Of a stretch of DNA of 64,000 nt, positions 22,127 to 31,470 are shown in pieces. The notes beneath the pieces were generated by a model. That model was not told the origin of the DNA. It saw nothing but the letters and a program-made list of their open reading frames with translations, and made no database searches. Location: positions 24,364 to 88,363 of the forward strand of contig JADLBW010000069.1 in NCBI GenBank assembly GCA_020847515.1, written 5' to 3'. Position 1 is the stretch's first letter, and every line of letters starts with the position of its first letter. A program made the translations under genes and the position numbers. This DNA is from Pirellulales bacterium. Lineage in GTDB: Bacteria > Planctomycetota > Planctomycetia > Pirellulales > Lacipirellulaceae.

Positions 22127-24046
22127 ATGGCCCGTCGACGCAGGGGAATCGACCCGTGGTTACCTTGGATCCTCATCGCCTGTTCGGCCCCGACCGGTCG
22201 CGCACACGAGGGGCCCGATCCAATCTCCCATTGGTTCTTCGCTAAGTCGACCGTCAGAAATGGGGAAGTTGAAGCACGGCTCGGTCCGAACGCCAAGGTG
22301 ATGGGCGACCCCAAGCTGGTTGAGGATCGCCTCGGCTCGGCGCTGCGCTTCGATGGCGTACAGGACCGCTTGCTGATCGCCCCGACGTACGCTGATGCCC
22401 GCGACTACCTGCCGGCAAGATTCATCACTGTCGCCGCGTGGGTCGTGGTCGAAGCCGGCAAGCCGCAGGGCGCGATTGTCAGTACGTTCGAAAAAGACGG
22501 CCCGGCCGAGCGCGGCTGGCTGCTCGGATACGACGACAAGGTATTTCGCTTCGCCGTCTCGACGGTCGACGCCAGCGACGGCGACGGCCGCGCCGCCATC
22601 CTGAAGGGAAAGACCGAATTTGAGCCCGGTAAGTACTACCACGTTGTTGGAGTCTACGACGGCGCTGAGATGCGGCTTTACGTCAACGGCCAATTGGAGG
22701 CCGCGAGCGACGAGCAGCATGGGCCCATTTATCCTTCCCGCTACGCAGGTTACGTAATTGGCGCCTTCGCGGACCATGACGATTTATCCTGCCATCAAGG
22801 CTTGATCCGCGACGTAGCTGTCTACGACCTGGCCGCCACGGAAAAATGGGTCAAGCACGACTTCGACCATGGCAGCGACCTGCTCGAACTCGATAAGGTC
22901 GACGTCGCCGATGAATTGACCTTCGTCGTCCCGCCATACTTGCAGTTTGTGACGACCGACGGCATCACCGTCATGTGCGAGACCTCGCGACCTGCCAAGG
23001 TCACCGTGCGGTATGGCGCCTTCGGGGAGGAGCCGGTCGCATTGGCGGCGGAGAAGGACGATCAAATCCACGAAATTCGGCTCAAGGATCTTAAAGCCCA
23101 AACTCCGCACCACTACCAGGTGGAAGCGACCGACGACCGCGGCCGCACGAGTCGCAGTCCGCTGCTCACCTTGCAGACGGCCAATCATGCCGATACGCCC
23201 TTCGCCTTCGGCATTCTCTCCGACACGCAGGAGAATCCGCACGTCTGCAAGGTCCTCAGCGACATGCTGTGGATGCAGCGTCCCAACTTCGTGATCATCC
23301 CGGGCGATCTGGTAGATAGTGGACCGAACAAGCGGCAATGGGTCGAAGAGTTCTTTCCCGGCATGCAGCCGCTCGCCTCGCGGGTGGCCTTCTTTCCGGT
23401 GCTCGGCAATCACGAGCAGAACACGGCCCATTACTACAACTACATGTCGCTGCCCGAGCCGGAGTATTACTACGCGTTCCGCTACGGCAACGCCCAGTTT
23501 TTCATGCTCGACTCGAACAAGCGAGTCGATCCCGACAGCGAACAGTACAAATGGCTGGAGAGCCAGTTGACCGAGTCGACCGCGACATGGAAGTTCGTCT
23601 CCTACCATCATCCGGCCTACTCATCCGACGAGGACGACTATGGCGACATGTGGAAAGGAGAGTCGTCGACGCACGGCGACCTGCGCCTTCGTCCCCTGGT
23701 TACGCTCTACGATCGCTATGGGGTGGACATCGTTTGGAACGGTCATATCCATTCGTATGAGCGAACCTGGCCCCTCAAGGCCGACAAGCCGGCGGAAGCG
23801 GGCGGTACGATCTATATGGTTACCGGCGGCGCCGGCGGGCGATTGGAAACTGCCGGTCCCGTCAAGCCATGGTTTCAGAACAACGTTAAGCACGGCCATC
23901 ACTACTGTCTGGTCAGCGTAAATGGCCGACGCCTCGAATTTAAGGCGTTCGATCTGGAGGGGCGCGCCTTCGATTTCATGACGATCGACAAGCAGTCGCC
24001 CAGTGAGCCTCTGGATCGACGGCAGGCGGCAAGCGAACAGCCGTAG
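22127..24046 (+). CDS. Secreted LamG + purple-acid-phosphatase-like metallophosphoesterase
   Basis: A 639-residue protein. After a basic N-terminus and weak signal region (about 1-27), residues 40-240 form a LamG/concanavalin-type sandwich (GSALRFDGVQDRLLI, FITVAAWVVVEAG, YYHVVGVYDGAEMRLYVNG). A fibronectin-III-like segment (about 265-360) precedes a calcineurin-like phosphoesterase domain with GDLVDSG, GNHE, HHPAYS and GHIHSYERT as metal and catalytic motifs. This layout matches purple acid phosphatases with an extra carbohydrate-type binding domain, so an extracellular phosphatase is likely. GGAGG lies eight bases before the ATG. The gene is convergent with the LacI-family regulator. Confidence 0.85.
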   Translation: MARRRRGIDPWLPWILIACSAPTGRAHEGPDPISHWFFAKSTVRNGEVEARLGPNAKVMGDPKLVEDRLGSALRFDGVQDRLLIAPTYADARDYLPARFITVAAWVVVEAGKPQGAIVSTFEKDGPAERGWLLGYDDKVFRFAVSTVDASDGDGRAAILKGKTEFEPGKYYHVVGVYDGAEMRLYVNGQLEAASDEQHGPIYPSRYAGYVIGAFADHDDLSCHQGLIRDVAVYDLAATEKWVKHDFDHGSDLLELDKVDVADELTFVVPPYLQFVTTDGITVMCETSRPAKVTVRYGAFGEEPVALAAEKDDQIHEIRLKDLKAQTPHHYQVEATDDRGRTSRSPLLTLQTANHADTPFAFGILSDTQENPHVCKVLSDMLWMQRPNFVIIPGDLVDSGPNKRQWVEEFFPGMQPLASRVAFFPVLGNHEQNTAHYYNYMSLPEPEYYYAFRYGNAQFFMLDSNKRVDPDSEQYKWLESQLTESTATWKFVSYHHPAYSSDEDDYGDMWKGESSTHGDLRLRPLVTLYDRYGVDIVWNGHIHSYERTWPLKADKPAEAGGTIYMVTGGAGGRLETAGPVKPWFQNNVKHGHHYCLVSVNGRRLEFKAFDLEGRAFDFMTIDKQSPSEPLDRRQAASEQP

Positions 24047-24165
24047 CGGCGCCGTAGTTGCGCGCCGTAAGCGCCGGCGGCGGTTCTCGCGCTTCGAGGC
24101 GGCTGTTGCCGGCCGCTCGCCACGGCATCGGCGCACTTCCGGAGGGGGCAGGGCAAATTGCGCGA

Positions 24166-25236
24166 TCAACGCGCCCCGCCGTCGGCCGGCCGTCCGGTCG
24201 ACTTGCGCACGATCAATTCCGCCCCCAGTCGAATGGTCGTCGGCGGGCTGTCAGCCATGTCGCCGTCGAGGCGGTCCAAGATAAGCTGCGCAGCCCGACG
24301 CCCATACTCTCGGGGGCGCTGCCGCATGGTCGTCAGCGGCGGCCGCATCGTGGCCGCGAAGTCGAGATCGGCAAACCCGGCGATCGACACGTCTTGCGGT
24401 ATGCGCAACCCAAGTTCAGCGGCGGCATCGTACAGAAAGCGGGCCTCGTGGTCCGTAACGGCGAAGACCGCCGTGGGCCTCGGCGACTGGGTTAGAATCT
24501 CGCGGGCCACTTCGGGCCCGTCGGTGCCCCACGGATTAAGTCGCCAGCTTTTGACTTCGCCGCCGAGATCCTCGACTGCCTGGACGAAACATTCGCGACG
24601 GCGAACGCTCCAGGCCTGCCACGCCGCTTCCCGGGCCGAAAGGCAGGCCATCCGCTCGTGCCCCAGGTTAATCAGATGTTCGGCGACGGCCCGCGCGCTG
24701 GCCTCCTCGTCGGTTTCAATCGAATCGGCGATCTGGTCTTCAGAATATTCGTGATCGATGACCACCACCGGGACGCGGCGCTCCAATAGTTCCCGAAAGT
24801 GATCGTAATAGGCGACGGCGAACGAGGGCCACAGGATCAACCCGTCGACGCGGCGATCGAGCAGCCGGCTAATCTGCTTGAAGCCCTCGTCTTCGTCTTT
24901 CTCGAAGTGGGGCATCTCCTGGCAGTCGCCGACCCACACCGTAATGGGCAGGTAGTCGGCCTGGGCAAGCACCAGGTGGATCCCGGCCAGCACGTCGACC
25001 CAAAACGAGTCGAACGGCGGACTCATCACGCCCACCGTCCGAGTTCGCCCGGTTTGCATGCCGTTGACCAGCAAGTTCCGCCGCCAACCAAGCTCGCGCG
25101 CCGCTTCCAAGACCCGCTCGCAAGTCTCCGTCCCAAATCGCTCGCGCTCGCCGCGCAGAATTCGCGAGGCGGCGCTCAGCGACACGTTGGCCTTTGCCGC
25201 GACGTCTTTGAGCCGCGGGACTTGAGCACTAGCCAT
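24166..25236 (-). CDS. LacI-family transcriptional regulator (mannan locus)
   Basis: A 356-residue repressor or activator. The N-terminal helix-turn-helix and hinge read RLKDVAAKANVSLSAASRILRG and the hinge helix region RRNLLVNGMQTGRTRTVGVM; the rest is a periplasmic-binding-protein-like sugar sensor (VDGLILWP, AEHLINLGHERMACLSA, VSIAGFADLDFA). A sugar or oligosaccharide is the expected ligand. The ATG at 25236 (MASAQVPRLKD) is chosen; the longer frame to 25290 adds unrelated residues. It diverges from the GH130 gene, so the 258-base gap between them is the likely regulatory target. Confidence 0.92.
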   Translation of the reverse strand: MASAQVPRLKDVAAKANVSLSAASRILRGERERFGTETCERVLEAARELGWRRNLLVNGMQTGRTRTVGVMSPPFDSFWVDVLAGIHLVLAQADYLPITVWVGDCQEMPHFEKDEDEGFKQISRLLDRRVDGLILWPSFAVAYYDHFRELLERRVPVVVIDHEYSEDQIADSIETDEEASARAVAEHLINLGHERMACLSAREAAWQAWSVRRRECFVQAVEDLGGEVKSWRLNPWGTDGPEVAREILTQSPRPTAVFAVTDHEARFLYDAAAELGLRIPQDVSIAGFADLDFAATMRPPLTTMRQRPREYGRRAAQLILDRLDGDMADSPPTTIRLGAELIVRKSTGRPADGGAR

Positions 25237-25340
25237 GGCGGTGAGGCCCTGGGGTTGAGATGGCGCCAGCTTACTGTAGTATCTCGGCACTCCAGCCTAC
25301 CAGCAATTGAGGGCACTCGCCGCAGCACTGGCGAAGACTC

Positions 25341-25360
25341 CTGTTAAACTACTTGAACAG
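25341..25360. promoter_or_regulatory. Candidate LacI-family operator (20-bp imperfect palindrome)
   Basis: CTGTTAAACT and ACTTGAACAG are inverted repeats with eight of ten matching positions, centred at 25350/25351 in the gap between the divergent LacI-family gene and the GH130 gene. Size and symmetry fit a LacI-type operator, although the usual central CG is replaced by TA. Inferred from position and symmetry only. Confidence 0.35.
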
Positions 25361-25494
25361 ACGCGGCTTCCCAAATAAACTACACCACGCCAGCACCTAC
25401 GGCCGCCAGCGGCGGGCCGGCCGGTCGCCCACTGCGGCCGCCGTCGGCCGACATGGGCTCCTTTAGCCTTCGACCATGCGAAAGAGACCACCGG

Positions 25495-26559
25495 ATGAGC
25501 AGCAAGCTTAACACGCTCGACAGCGGCAATGCCGTCGTCGGCGGACTGAATCGCGGTTCCGGGCGCGGGCGGGCCTCGTCGACGGCGCCCATGCCGTGGC
25601 AGGAACGACCCGCAGGCGTACGCGACGTGGTGTGGCGCCACACGGGCAATCCCGTGATTGGCCGTCGTCCGCTACCGGACGTCCTGGGCATTTACAACAG
25701 CGCCGTTATTCCGTTCGGCGACGGGTTCGCCGCGGTGTTTCGATTGGAGGACCGTACGCGCTTCCCCCGGCTCCATATGGGCTGGAGCGATGACGGGCTG
25801 CACTGGCATATCGAGCCAAAGCCGATAGTGTTCGCCAATCGCTCCGACGAACTGATCGGCGCCAGCGACTACGCCTACGATCCGCGCGTGGTCAAGATCG
25901 ACGATGTCTACTACATCACCTGGTGCGGCGGCCACAACGGTCCGACGATCAGTATCGCCAGCACTGCGGACTTTCAGCAGTTCACGCGCCTCGAAAGCGC
26001 CTTCTTGCCCCACAATCGCAACGGCGTCTTATTCCCGCGCCGGATTGGCGGCAAGTTCTACATGCTGAGTCGTCCCAGCGATAACGGCCACACCCCCTTT
26101 GGCGACATCTACGTCAGCCAGAGCCCGGATATGATCCATTGGGGCATGCATCGCAAGGTGATGGGCCGCGGCGGCGACGAGCACGGGCTCTGGTGGCAGC
26201 GGACGAAGATCGGCGCCGGACCAATCCCGATCGAAACCGCCGATGGCTGGCTGTTGATCTACCACGGCGTTTTGGACACGTGCAACGGTTTCGTCTACCA
26301 TATGGGCGCTGCCCTGCTCGACCGCGACGAGCCCTGGCGCGTCGCCTATCGCTGCAAGAACATCCTTCTGGCGCCGGAGGCCGATTATGAAGTGTTCGGC
26401 CACGTGCCGAACGTAGTATTCCCCGTCGCCGCACTGTGCGAGCCCGAAACCGATCGCTTGGCAATTTACTATGGCGCGGCCGATACGGTTACCTGCTTAT
26501 GCTACGCCAGGCTCAGCGAGTTGACCGCCTATATCAAAGAGAACTCGCTCCTCTTTTAG
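25495..26559 (+). CDS. GH130 glycoside phosphorylase/hydrolase (beta-mannoside type)
   Basis: A five-bladed propeller enzyme acting on beta-mannosides. Family hallmarks are NPVIGRRPLPDVLGIYNSAV, DYAYDPRVVKIDDVYYITWC (the D of YDPRV fits the general acid), NRNGVLFPRRIGGKFYMLSRP, and TKIGAGPIPIE with the later YHGV. The R-N, K and H positions linked to phosphate binding in the phosphorolytic members seem kept, so phosphorolysis of a mannosyl-sugar is favoured over hydrolysis; the subfamily is not fixed. The ATG at 25495 is used, but MPWQERPAGVRDVVW at 25591 matches typical family starts and could be the true one. It is followed by a symporter and a GH5 mannanase-like enzyme. Confidence 0.87.
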   Translation: MSSKLNTLDSGNAVVGGLNRGSGRGRASSTAPMPWQERPAGVRDVVWRHTGNPVIGRRPLPDVLGIYNSAVIPFGDGFAAVFRLEDRTRFPRLHMGWSDDGLHWHIEPKPIVFANRSDELIGASDYAYDPRVVKIDDVYYITWCGGHNGPTISIASTADFQQFTRLESAFLPHNRNGVLFPRRIGGKFYMLSRPSDNGHTPFGDIYVSQSPDMIHWGMHRKVMGRGGDEHGLWWQRTKIGAGPIPIETADGWLLIYHGVLDTCNGFVYHMGAALLDRDEPWRVAYRCKNILLAPEADYEVFGHVPNVVFPVAALCEPETDRLAIYYGAADTVTCLCYARLSELTAYIKENSLLF

Positions 26560-26646
26560 CGCGGACGGTGTCCCGCTGTAGCATCGTCCAGTCGCCGACG
26601 ATCGCCCTTATCATGCATCTTGCAAGCGTGCAGCCCAGCCGTTAAA

Positions 26647-26664
26647 GCCAACGCCAACGCCAAC
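26647..26664 (+). repeat. Three tandem GCCAAC hexamers before the symporter gene
   Basis: GCCAAC is repeated three times without interruption in the 161-base gap between the GH130 gene and the symporter gene. It is short enough to be chance in GC-rich DNA, but it lies where a leader or regulatory element could be. No hairpin or promoter is otherwise clear in this gap. Confidence 0.3.
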
Positions 26665-26720
26665 GGCTGACGAAGACCACCACTCGCCGTTCCCCTCCGA
26701 GGGCCGGACTACCGCCAGCC

Positions 26721-28649
26721 ATGCAACTGCCGGCATCCCAGGCCGCCGCATCTGCCGTCGACGTCGCTGCGTCGTTTGACGTCGTCGACGGAATGATCAT
26801 TGCCGCCTATGCGCTCATCGTGCTCGTCTCGGGGCTGTGGCTCAGCCGCCGCGCGAGCAAGAACCTCGAGAGCTATTTTCTCGGCGGTCGCGCGTTGCCT
26901 TGGTACATGCTGGGCGTGTCGAACGCCTCGGGCATGTTCGACATCAGCGGGACGATGCTGATGGTTTATTGGCTCTTCGTCTACGGGCTGAAGAGCATTT
27001 GGATCCCCTGGTTGTGGCCGGTGTTCAATCAGGTCTTCCTGATGGCGTACCTGTCGGTCTGGATGCGGCGTTCAGGCGTCATGACCGGCGCCGAATGGAT
27101 ACGATTCCGCTTTGGCGACAGCCGGGGCGCTCAACTTGCCCACGTGATCGTCGTCGTGTTCGCGATCGTGAACGTCATCGGGTTTCTCGCCTACGGCTTT
27201 ATCGGCATCGGCAAGTTCGCAGCGACGTTTCTCCCTTGGCAGCTTTCAGCCGATCCCCTCTGGAACGTCAATCTGTACGGCCTGTTGATTACCGCTCTCA
27301 CCACCCTCTATGTCGTGAAGGGAGGCATGTTCAGCGTCGTCTTCACCGAGGTGTTTCAGTTCATCGTCATGACGATCGGCTGCCTGTGGGTCGGCGCCAT
27401 TGCCATGCAGCGCGTTTCGCCGGAAATGCTCCATGCCGTCCTCCCGGCAGGATGGGACGACCCCTGGCCTGCCTGGCGGCTCAATATCGACTGGTCCGAA
27501 GCCATGCCCGCGGCCAACGAGAAGATCGCCAACGACGGGTGGCAGCTCTTCGGCGCCCTGTGGGGATTGATGTTCGCCAAGGGAATCCTGCAGTCGATGG
27601 CCGGGCCGGCGCCCAACTACGACATGCAGCGGATCCTCTCGGCGCGAACGCCGCGCGAAGCCGCGCTGATGAGCTGGTTCGTCAACGTGGTCCTCCTGGT
27701 GCCCCGCTACATGTTGATTACCGGCCTGACCGTCTTGGCCCTGGCATTCTTCACCGACGATCTCAGTGCGATGGGCGATCAGGTGGATTTCGAGCTGATC
27801 CTGCCGCTGGCGATGAAGAACTTCGTGCCGACCGGGCTGTTCGGCGTGCTAATCGCCGCTCTGCTCGCGGCGTTCATGTCCACCTACGCGGCGACCGTGA
27901 ACGCCGCCCCGGCTTATCTGGTCAACGACATTTACAAGCGTTACGTCAATCCTCATGCGTCGCAGCAGACCTACGTATGGATGAGCTACGTCGCTTCCCT
28001 GGCAGTCGTCGTGGTCGGAACCGCCTTCGGTTTCATGACCGACGCCCTCAATGACGTCGTAAAGTGGATCGCCTTCGCCCTGGGCGGCGGCTATACCGCC
28101 GCAAACGTCCTGAAGTGGCATTGGTGGCGGTTTAATAGCTACGGCTATTTCTGGGGTATGCTGTCAGGCATGGGCGCGGCCGGGGCTGTGCCGCTGCTGT
28201 TGCCCGATCAGGCGACCATCTGGGGGCTTCCGACCGAGGTCGTCAGCTTTCCCGCTATACTTGCCGTAGCGCTAGTAGGGTGCGTCGTCGGGAGTTTCGC
28301 CTCGCCGCCGGACGACGCAGAGACGTTGAAGAATTTTTACCGAAAGGTCCGCCCCTGGGGCCTCTGGGGCCCCGTGCACGCCATGGTTCAATTGGAAACG
28401 CCCCACATACAGGCCAATCGCGACTGTCCCCGGGACATGCTCAACATCGCCGTCGGCATTTGCTGGCAGACGGCCCTGACGGCGGTTGGCATTTACCTCG
28501 TGCTCGAGCGGTGGACGGCCCTCGCAATAGCCGCCGCGGTCATCGCTGCTGCTTCGCTCTTCCTGAAGTTCAATTGGTACGACAAGCTGCGCGATTACCC
28601 GGAAGATCTCGCCGCAGGCGACGTTGAACAAGCGATGGCCGGCCGATGA
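26721..28649 (+). CDS. Sodium:solute symporter family protein, probable sugar importer
   Basis: A 642-residue polytopic membrane protein of the SSS family, with about 13-14 hydrophobic helices. Early signatures are LVSGLWLSRRASKNLESYFLGGR followed by LPWYMLGVSNASGMFDISGTMLM, the SSS core in which the sodium site is built. A cytoplasmic linker near residues 530-560 precedes the last helices. Its place between a GH130 enzyme and a GH5 enzyme suggests uptake of manno-oligosaccharides or another released sugar, but SSS substrates cannot be read from sequence. The stop overlaps the GH5 start by four bases (ATGA at 28646-28649). Confidence 0.9.
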   Translation: MQLPASQAAASAVDVAASFDVVDGMIIAAYALIVLVSGLWLSRRASKNLESYFLGGRALPWYMLGVSNASGMFDISGTMLMVYWLFVYGLKSIWIPWLWPVFNQVFLMAYLSVWMRRSGVMTGAEWIRFRFGDSRGAQLAHVIVVVFAIVNVIGFLAYGFIGIGKFAATFLPWQLSADPLWNVNLYGLLITALTTLYVVKGGMFSVVFTEVFQFIVMTIGCLWVGAIAMQRVSPEMLHAVLPAGWDDPWPAWRLNIDWSEAMPAANEKIANDGWQLFGALWGLMFAKGILQSMAGPAPNYDMQRILSARTPREAALMSWFVNVVLLVPRYMLITGLTVLALAFFTDDLSAMGDQVDFELILPLAMKNFVPTGLFGVLIAALLAAFMSTYAATVNAAPAYLVNDIYKRYVNPHASQQTYVWMSYVASLAVVVVGTAFGFMTDALNDVVKWIAFALGGGYTAANVLKWHWWRFNSYGYFWGMLSGMGAAGAVPLLLPDQATIWGLPTEVVSFPAILAVALVGCVVGSFASPPDDAETLKNFYRKVRPWGLWGPVHAMVQLETPHIQANRDCPRDMLNIAVGICWQTALTAVGIYLVLERWTALAIAAAVIAAASLFLKFNWYDKLRDYPEDLAAGDVEQAMAGR

Positions 28650-30505
28650 ACGTTCGCTTGTTTACCGCCGTCGGCATGGCGATTGTCATGATTCTCGGCG
28701 GCCGCGCGAATGCCGACGGTCCGCTGGCGCAGTTCGTCGTTCGTCGCGGCGATCAGCTATTCGAGGGCGACAAGCCGTTCCGGTTCATCTCGGTCAACAT
28801 CCCCAATCTCCAGGTTGTTGAAGACGACTTTAACCCTAGCGCCGCGAGCCCTTGGGCATGGCCCGCCGAATTCGAATTGACCGACGCCCTGGAGGCAGTC
28901 CGGCACATGGGTGGCGCCGTGGCGCGGACGTATGTCCTGGGCGTCCGCCGCCAGAATTCTGACATGGGCGATTTTGTCTATGTCCGCGGGCCCGGCCAGT
29001 TCAATGAAGAGGCCTTCCGGACGCTCGATCTGGCGATCGAGATCGCGGGACAAAAGGGGGTGCGGCTCATCATTCCGCTGGTTGACAATTGGCAGTGGCA
29101 CGGCGGCCGCGCCGAGTACGCGGCCTTCCGTGGCAAGCAGGCGAAAGATTTTTGGAGCGACGAGCAGCTTATCGCCGACTTTGAAGCGACAGTGCGTCAC
29201 GTGCTGACGCGAGTGAACTCCCGCACCGGCGTGCCGTACCGCGACGACCCGGCCATTTTAGGTTGGGAAACCGGCAACGAACTCGACTGCCCGCCGTCGT
29301 GGACGGCGCGTATTGCCGCGCTTATGAAGCAGCTTGATCCCAATCATTTGGTCATCGACGGAAATTCCCTGCACGGAGTTCCCCTGACCTCATTGGACGA
29401 TCCTCATGTCGACGTAATTACCACCCATCATTACCCGGATCGAGGAGTGAGCCATTTTGTTCCGCCAATTCTGCAGGCGCGAGCCCAAACTCGCGGCAAA
29501 AAGCCCTATGTCGTAGGCGAATTCGGCTTCGCCGCGGCCGACGAGATCGAGCGAGTCTACGACGCCGTCATCGACCAAGGCATCAGCGGGGCGCTGATCT
29601 GGAGCCTGCGATATCGTCGCCAAATGGGGGGCTTCTATTGGCACTCAGAACCGGCGGGCGGACGGCTGTACAAGGCCTATCACTGGCCGGGGTTTGCTTC
29701 GGGCGAGGCCTACCAGGAGCGTCGGGTCATGCAGCTTACGCGGACCAAGGCCTTTGCCATCCGCGGCCTTGCAGAGCCAGTTCCAGCGCCCGCGGCTGCC
29801 CCGATCCTGCTCGCCATTGACGATCCCGCGGCCATTTCATGGCAGGGGAGCGTCGGCGCTGAGGACTACGTCGTCGAAAGATCGCTAACGGCCAGCGGAC
29901 CGTGGCGCGTCGTCGCCCGCGGGGTCGATGAAGCCGCCCTGCAGTATAGACCGTTATTCAGCGACGAAACGGCGACGCCTGAGAAGTCGTATTACTACCG
30001 GATCATTGCACGAAATGGCGCAGGGGCCTCGCCGCCTTCGAATGTGGTGGGGCCCGTCGTCGCGGCATACTACGCCCTGGTTGACGAGTGCCGCGACCTC
30101 GCTCGACTTGCCGCCCACTCAGGAAACGTGCAATTCGTCAGCGAGGATGCCCGCCAGCGGCGCGAAGATGCCGGCCGGTTGGCCCTGCCCGCGGGCGGTT
30201 CAGTGACCTACAAGCTGCCGGAGCAGATCCGCCAGTGGGCGGCGACCGTCTACCGGCCCGACGATTCCCTGAAGATCGAGGCCGAAGCGTCCGCCGACGG
30301 CGAGTCGTTTCAACCTATTGCCTATCGGCAATCGTCGAGTGAGACGACATCGGGCGATTACGGTTACCTGCAACAGCTCGCGCTGCGCAGCCTCGAAATC
30401 CCTGCCGGCAGTCAATTCCTGCGGCTAAAGGTGGTTGGCCGAGACAGTCAGCCGGCCCGCGGTGCAGTTGAGCTTTCGTGGATTAAGATCCTCTACTTGG
30501 AATGA
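28646..30505 (+). CDS. Secreted GH5 mannanase-like glycoside hydrolase
   Basis: A 619-residue secreted enzyme with a signal peptide to about residue 23 (ILGGRANADG). The TIM barrel (about 45-385) carries E212 in WETGNELD as acid/base and E292 in VVGEFGF as nucleophile, the pattern of retaining GH5-type mannanases. A fibronectin-III-like linker region (about 385-465; VVERSLTASGPWRVVARG) and a C-terminal carbohydrate-binding-like beta domain (about 470-619) follow. Together with the LacI regulator, GH130 enzyme and symporter it completes a degradation chain: extracellular cleavage, import, intracellular phosphorolysis. Beta-mannan is the best guess, not proven; another hexosan is possible. Confidence 0.85.
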   Translation: MNVRLFTAVGMAIVMILGGRANADGPLAQFVVRRGDQLFEGDKPFRFISVNIPNLQVVEDDFNPSAASPWAWPAEFELTDALEAVRHMGGAVARTYVLGVRRQNSDMGDFVYVRGPGQFNEEAFRTLDLAIEIAGQKGVRLIIPLVDNWQWHGGRAEYAAFRGKQAKDFWSDEQLIADFEATVRHVLTRVNSRTGVPYRDDPAILGWETGNELDCPPSWTARIAALMKQLDPNHLVIDGNSLHGVPLTSLDDPHVDVITTHHYPDRGVSHFVPPILQARAQTRGKKPYVVGEFGFAAADEIERVYDAVIDQGISGALIWSLRYRRQMGGFYWHSEPAGGRLYKAYHWPGFASGEAYQERRVMQLTRTKAFAIRGLAEPVPAPAAAPILLAIDDPAAISWQGSVGAEDYVVERSLTASGPWRVVARGVDEAALQYRPLFSDETATPEKSYYYRIIARNGAGASPPSNVVGPVVAAYYALVDECRDLARLAAHSGNVQFVSEDARQRREDAGRLALPAGGSVTYKLPEQIRQWAATVYRPDDSLKIEAEASADGESFQPIAYRQSSSETTSGDYGYLQQLALRSLEIPAGSQFLRLKVVGRDSQPARGAVELSWIKILYLE

Positions 30506-31080
30506 CCGAACTACGTCGCTTGCCCCGGACCGACTGCGCCGTCCCAGGCCTTCCGTAGTAGCATTCCTGTGAAGATCCAGTCAGTCACGGCTCGGCATCG
30601 GTACCCGAAATGCGGCGGCGTGATGACTGCTGCAAATTCAATTTCGCAAAGCGTTGCTCAAGTACTTTAATACAGCCCGTTACGAACCATCGACATCAGT
30701 CGCGGCGCATCCCCAGGCTGAAGCGCTGGTTTCCAGTGGTTCTGGCGATCCCCTTACGCAAACGTCGGCGGCGACGCCGCTTCGTTAACGCATCCCTGTC
30801 CAAACCTCAAGACGGAGCACGTCGACGCCCCCCATCCGGCGCATTTCCCATCGCTCTGACCACGCGGCATGGCGCCCGATGCCTGCGCGGGCCGCTACCC
30901 TATGCCTGCCGAGGCACATTGGCGGCGCCAGCGCGAAAGGCGATTCGCTCATTAGCCGATTGCCGATTTCGGGCGGCTTGTGGGGCGCCGTAAGTTAGGT
31001 CTACAATGTCGATTCCGCCTGCCGCGGCCCCCGCGTAGCAGCCCCCGCCTTGGCCGCGCTCGATTCTCCCGATCAGTTTC
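30506..31080. other. 575-base gap with an AGCCGA repeat and the nuo promoter region
   Basis: No gene is supported: a 127-codon frame on the plus strand is arginine-rich without family character. Around 30951-30967 the gap has ATTAGCCGATTGCCGATTT, a copy of the repeat also seen at 1481 and 46421. A promoter candidate for the nuo operon lies at 30978-31007. Otherwise I see nothing. Confidence 0.5.
30978..31007 (+). promoter_or_regulatory. Candidate promoter of the nuo operon
   Basis: TTGTGG (30978-30983) and TACAAT (31002-31007) are separated by 18 bases, about 75 bases before the nuoA ATG. The -35 is only a partial match, so this is a weak call based on position. Confidence 0.35.
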
Positions 31081-31470
31081 ATGCCGTCGTTCCATCCATT
31101 GTTCGTCTATGCCGTCCTGCTGGTCGGCTTCGTAGTGACGACCCTGGTCCTCACGCACATAATCGGTCCCCGCAAGCGGACCGCCGTCAAGGAAATGCCC
31201 TACGAATCGGGCATGGATCCGGTCGGCAGCGCCCGCCAGCCCTTTAACGTCCGGTTCTGCCTGGTAGCCATCTTGTACCTGGTGTTCGACGTAGAGCTGT
31301 TGTTCCTGTACCCGTGGGCGGTTAGCGCCTTCGAGGACGGCGGCGCCTCCGGGGCGGGCATCCCTACAGAGCTCCGCGGCGCCGTGTTCGGCGTAATGCT
31401 TGCATTCGTTGCCACGCTGGTCGTCGCCTATGTCTACGCCTGGCGAAAGGGGGTCTTCAAGTGGCGGTAG
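31081..31470 (+). CDS. nuoA: NADH-quinone oxidoreductase subunit A
   Basis: The small 129-residue membrane subunit of complex I, at the junction between the peripheral and membrane arms. Three transmembrane helices are visible; [16 protein letters not shown] and [25 protein letters not shown] (the second quoted in family terms: RF...ILYLVFDVE) are diagnostic. It is the first gene of a 14-gene operon and overlaps nuoB by ten bases. Confidence 0.96.
   Translation: MPSFHPLFVYAVLLVGFVVTTLVLTHIIGPRKRTAVKEMPYESGMDPVGSARQPFNVRFCLVAILYLVFDVELLFLYPWAVSAFEDGGASGAGIPTELRGAVFGVMLAFVATLVVAYVYAWRKGVFKWR

Noticed and set aside
30610..30993. 127-codon open frame on the plus strand
   Set aside because: Arginine-rich translation with no domain and no ribosome-binding site; it lies in the leader of the nuo operon.
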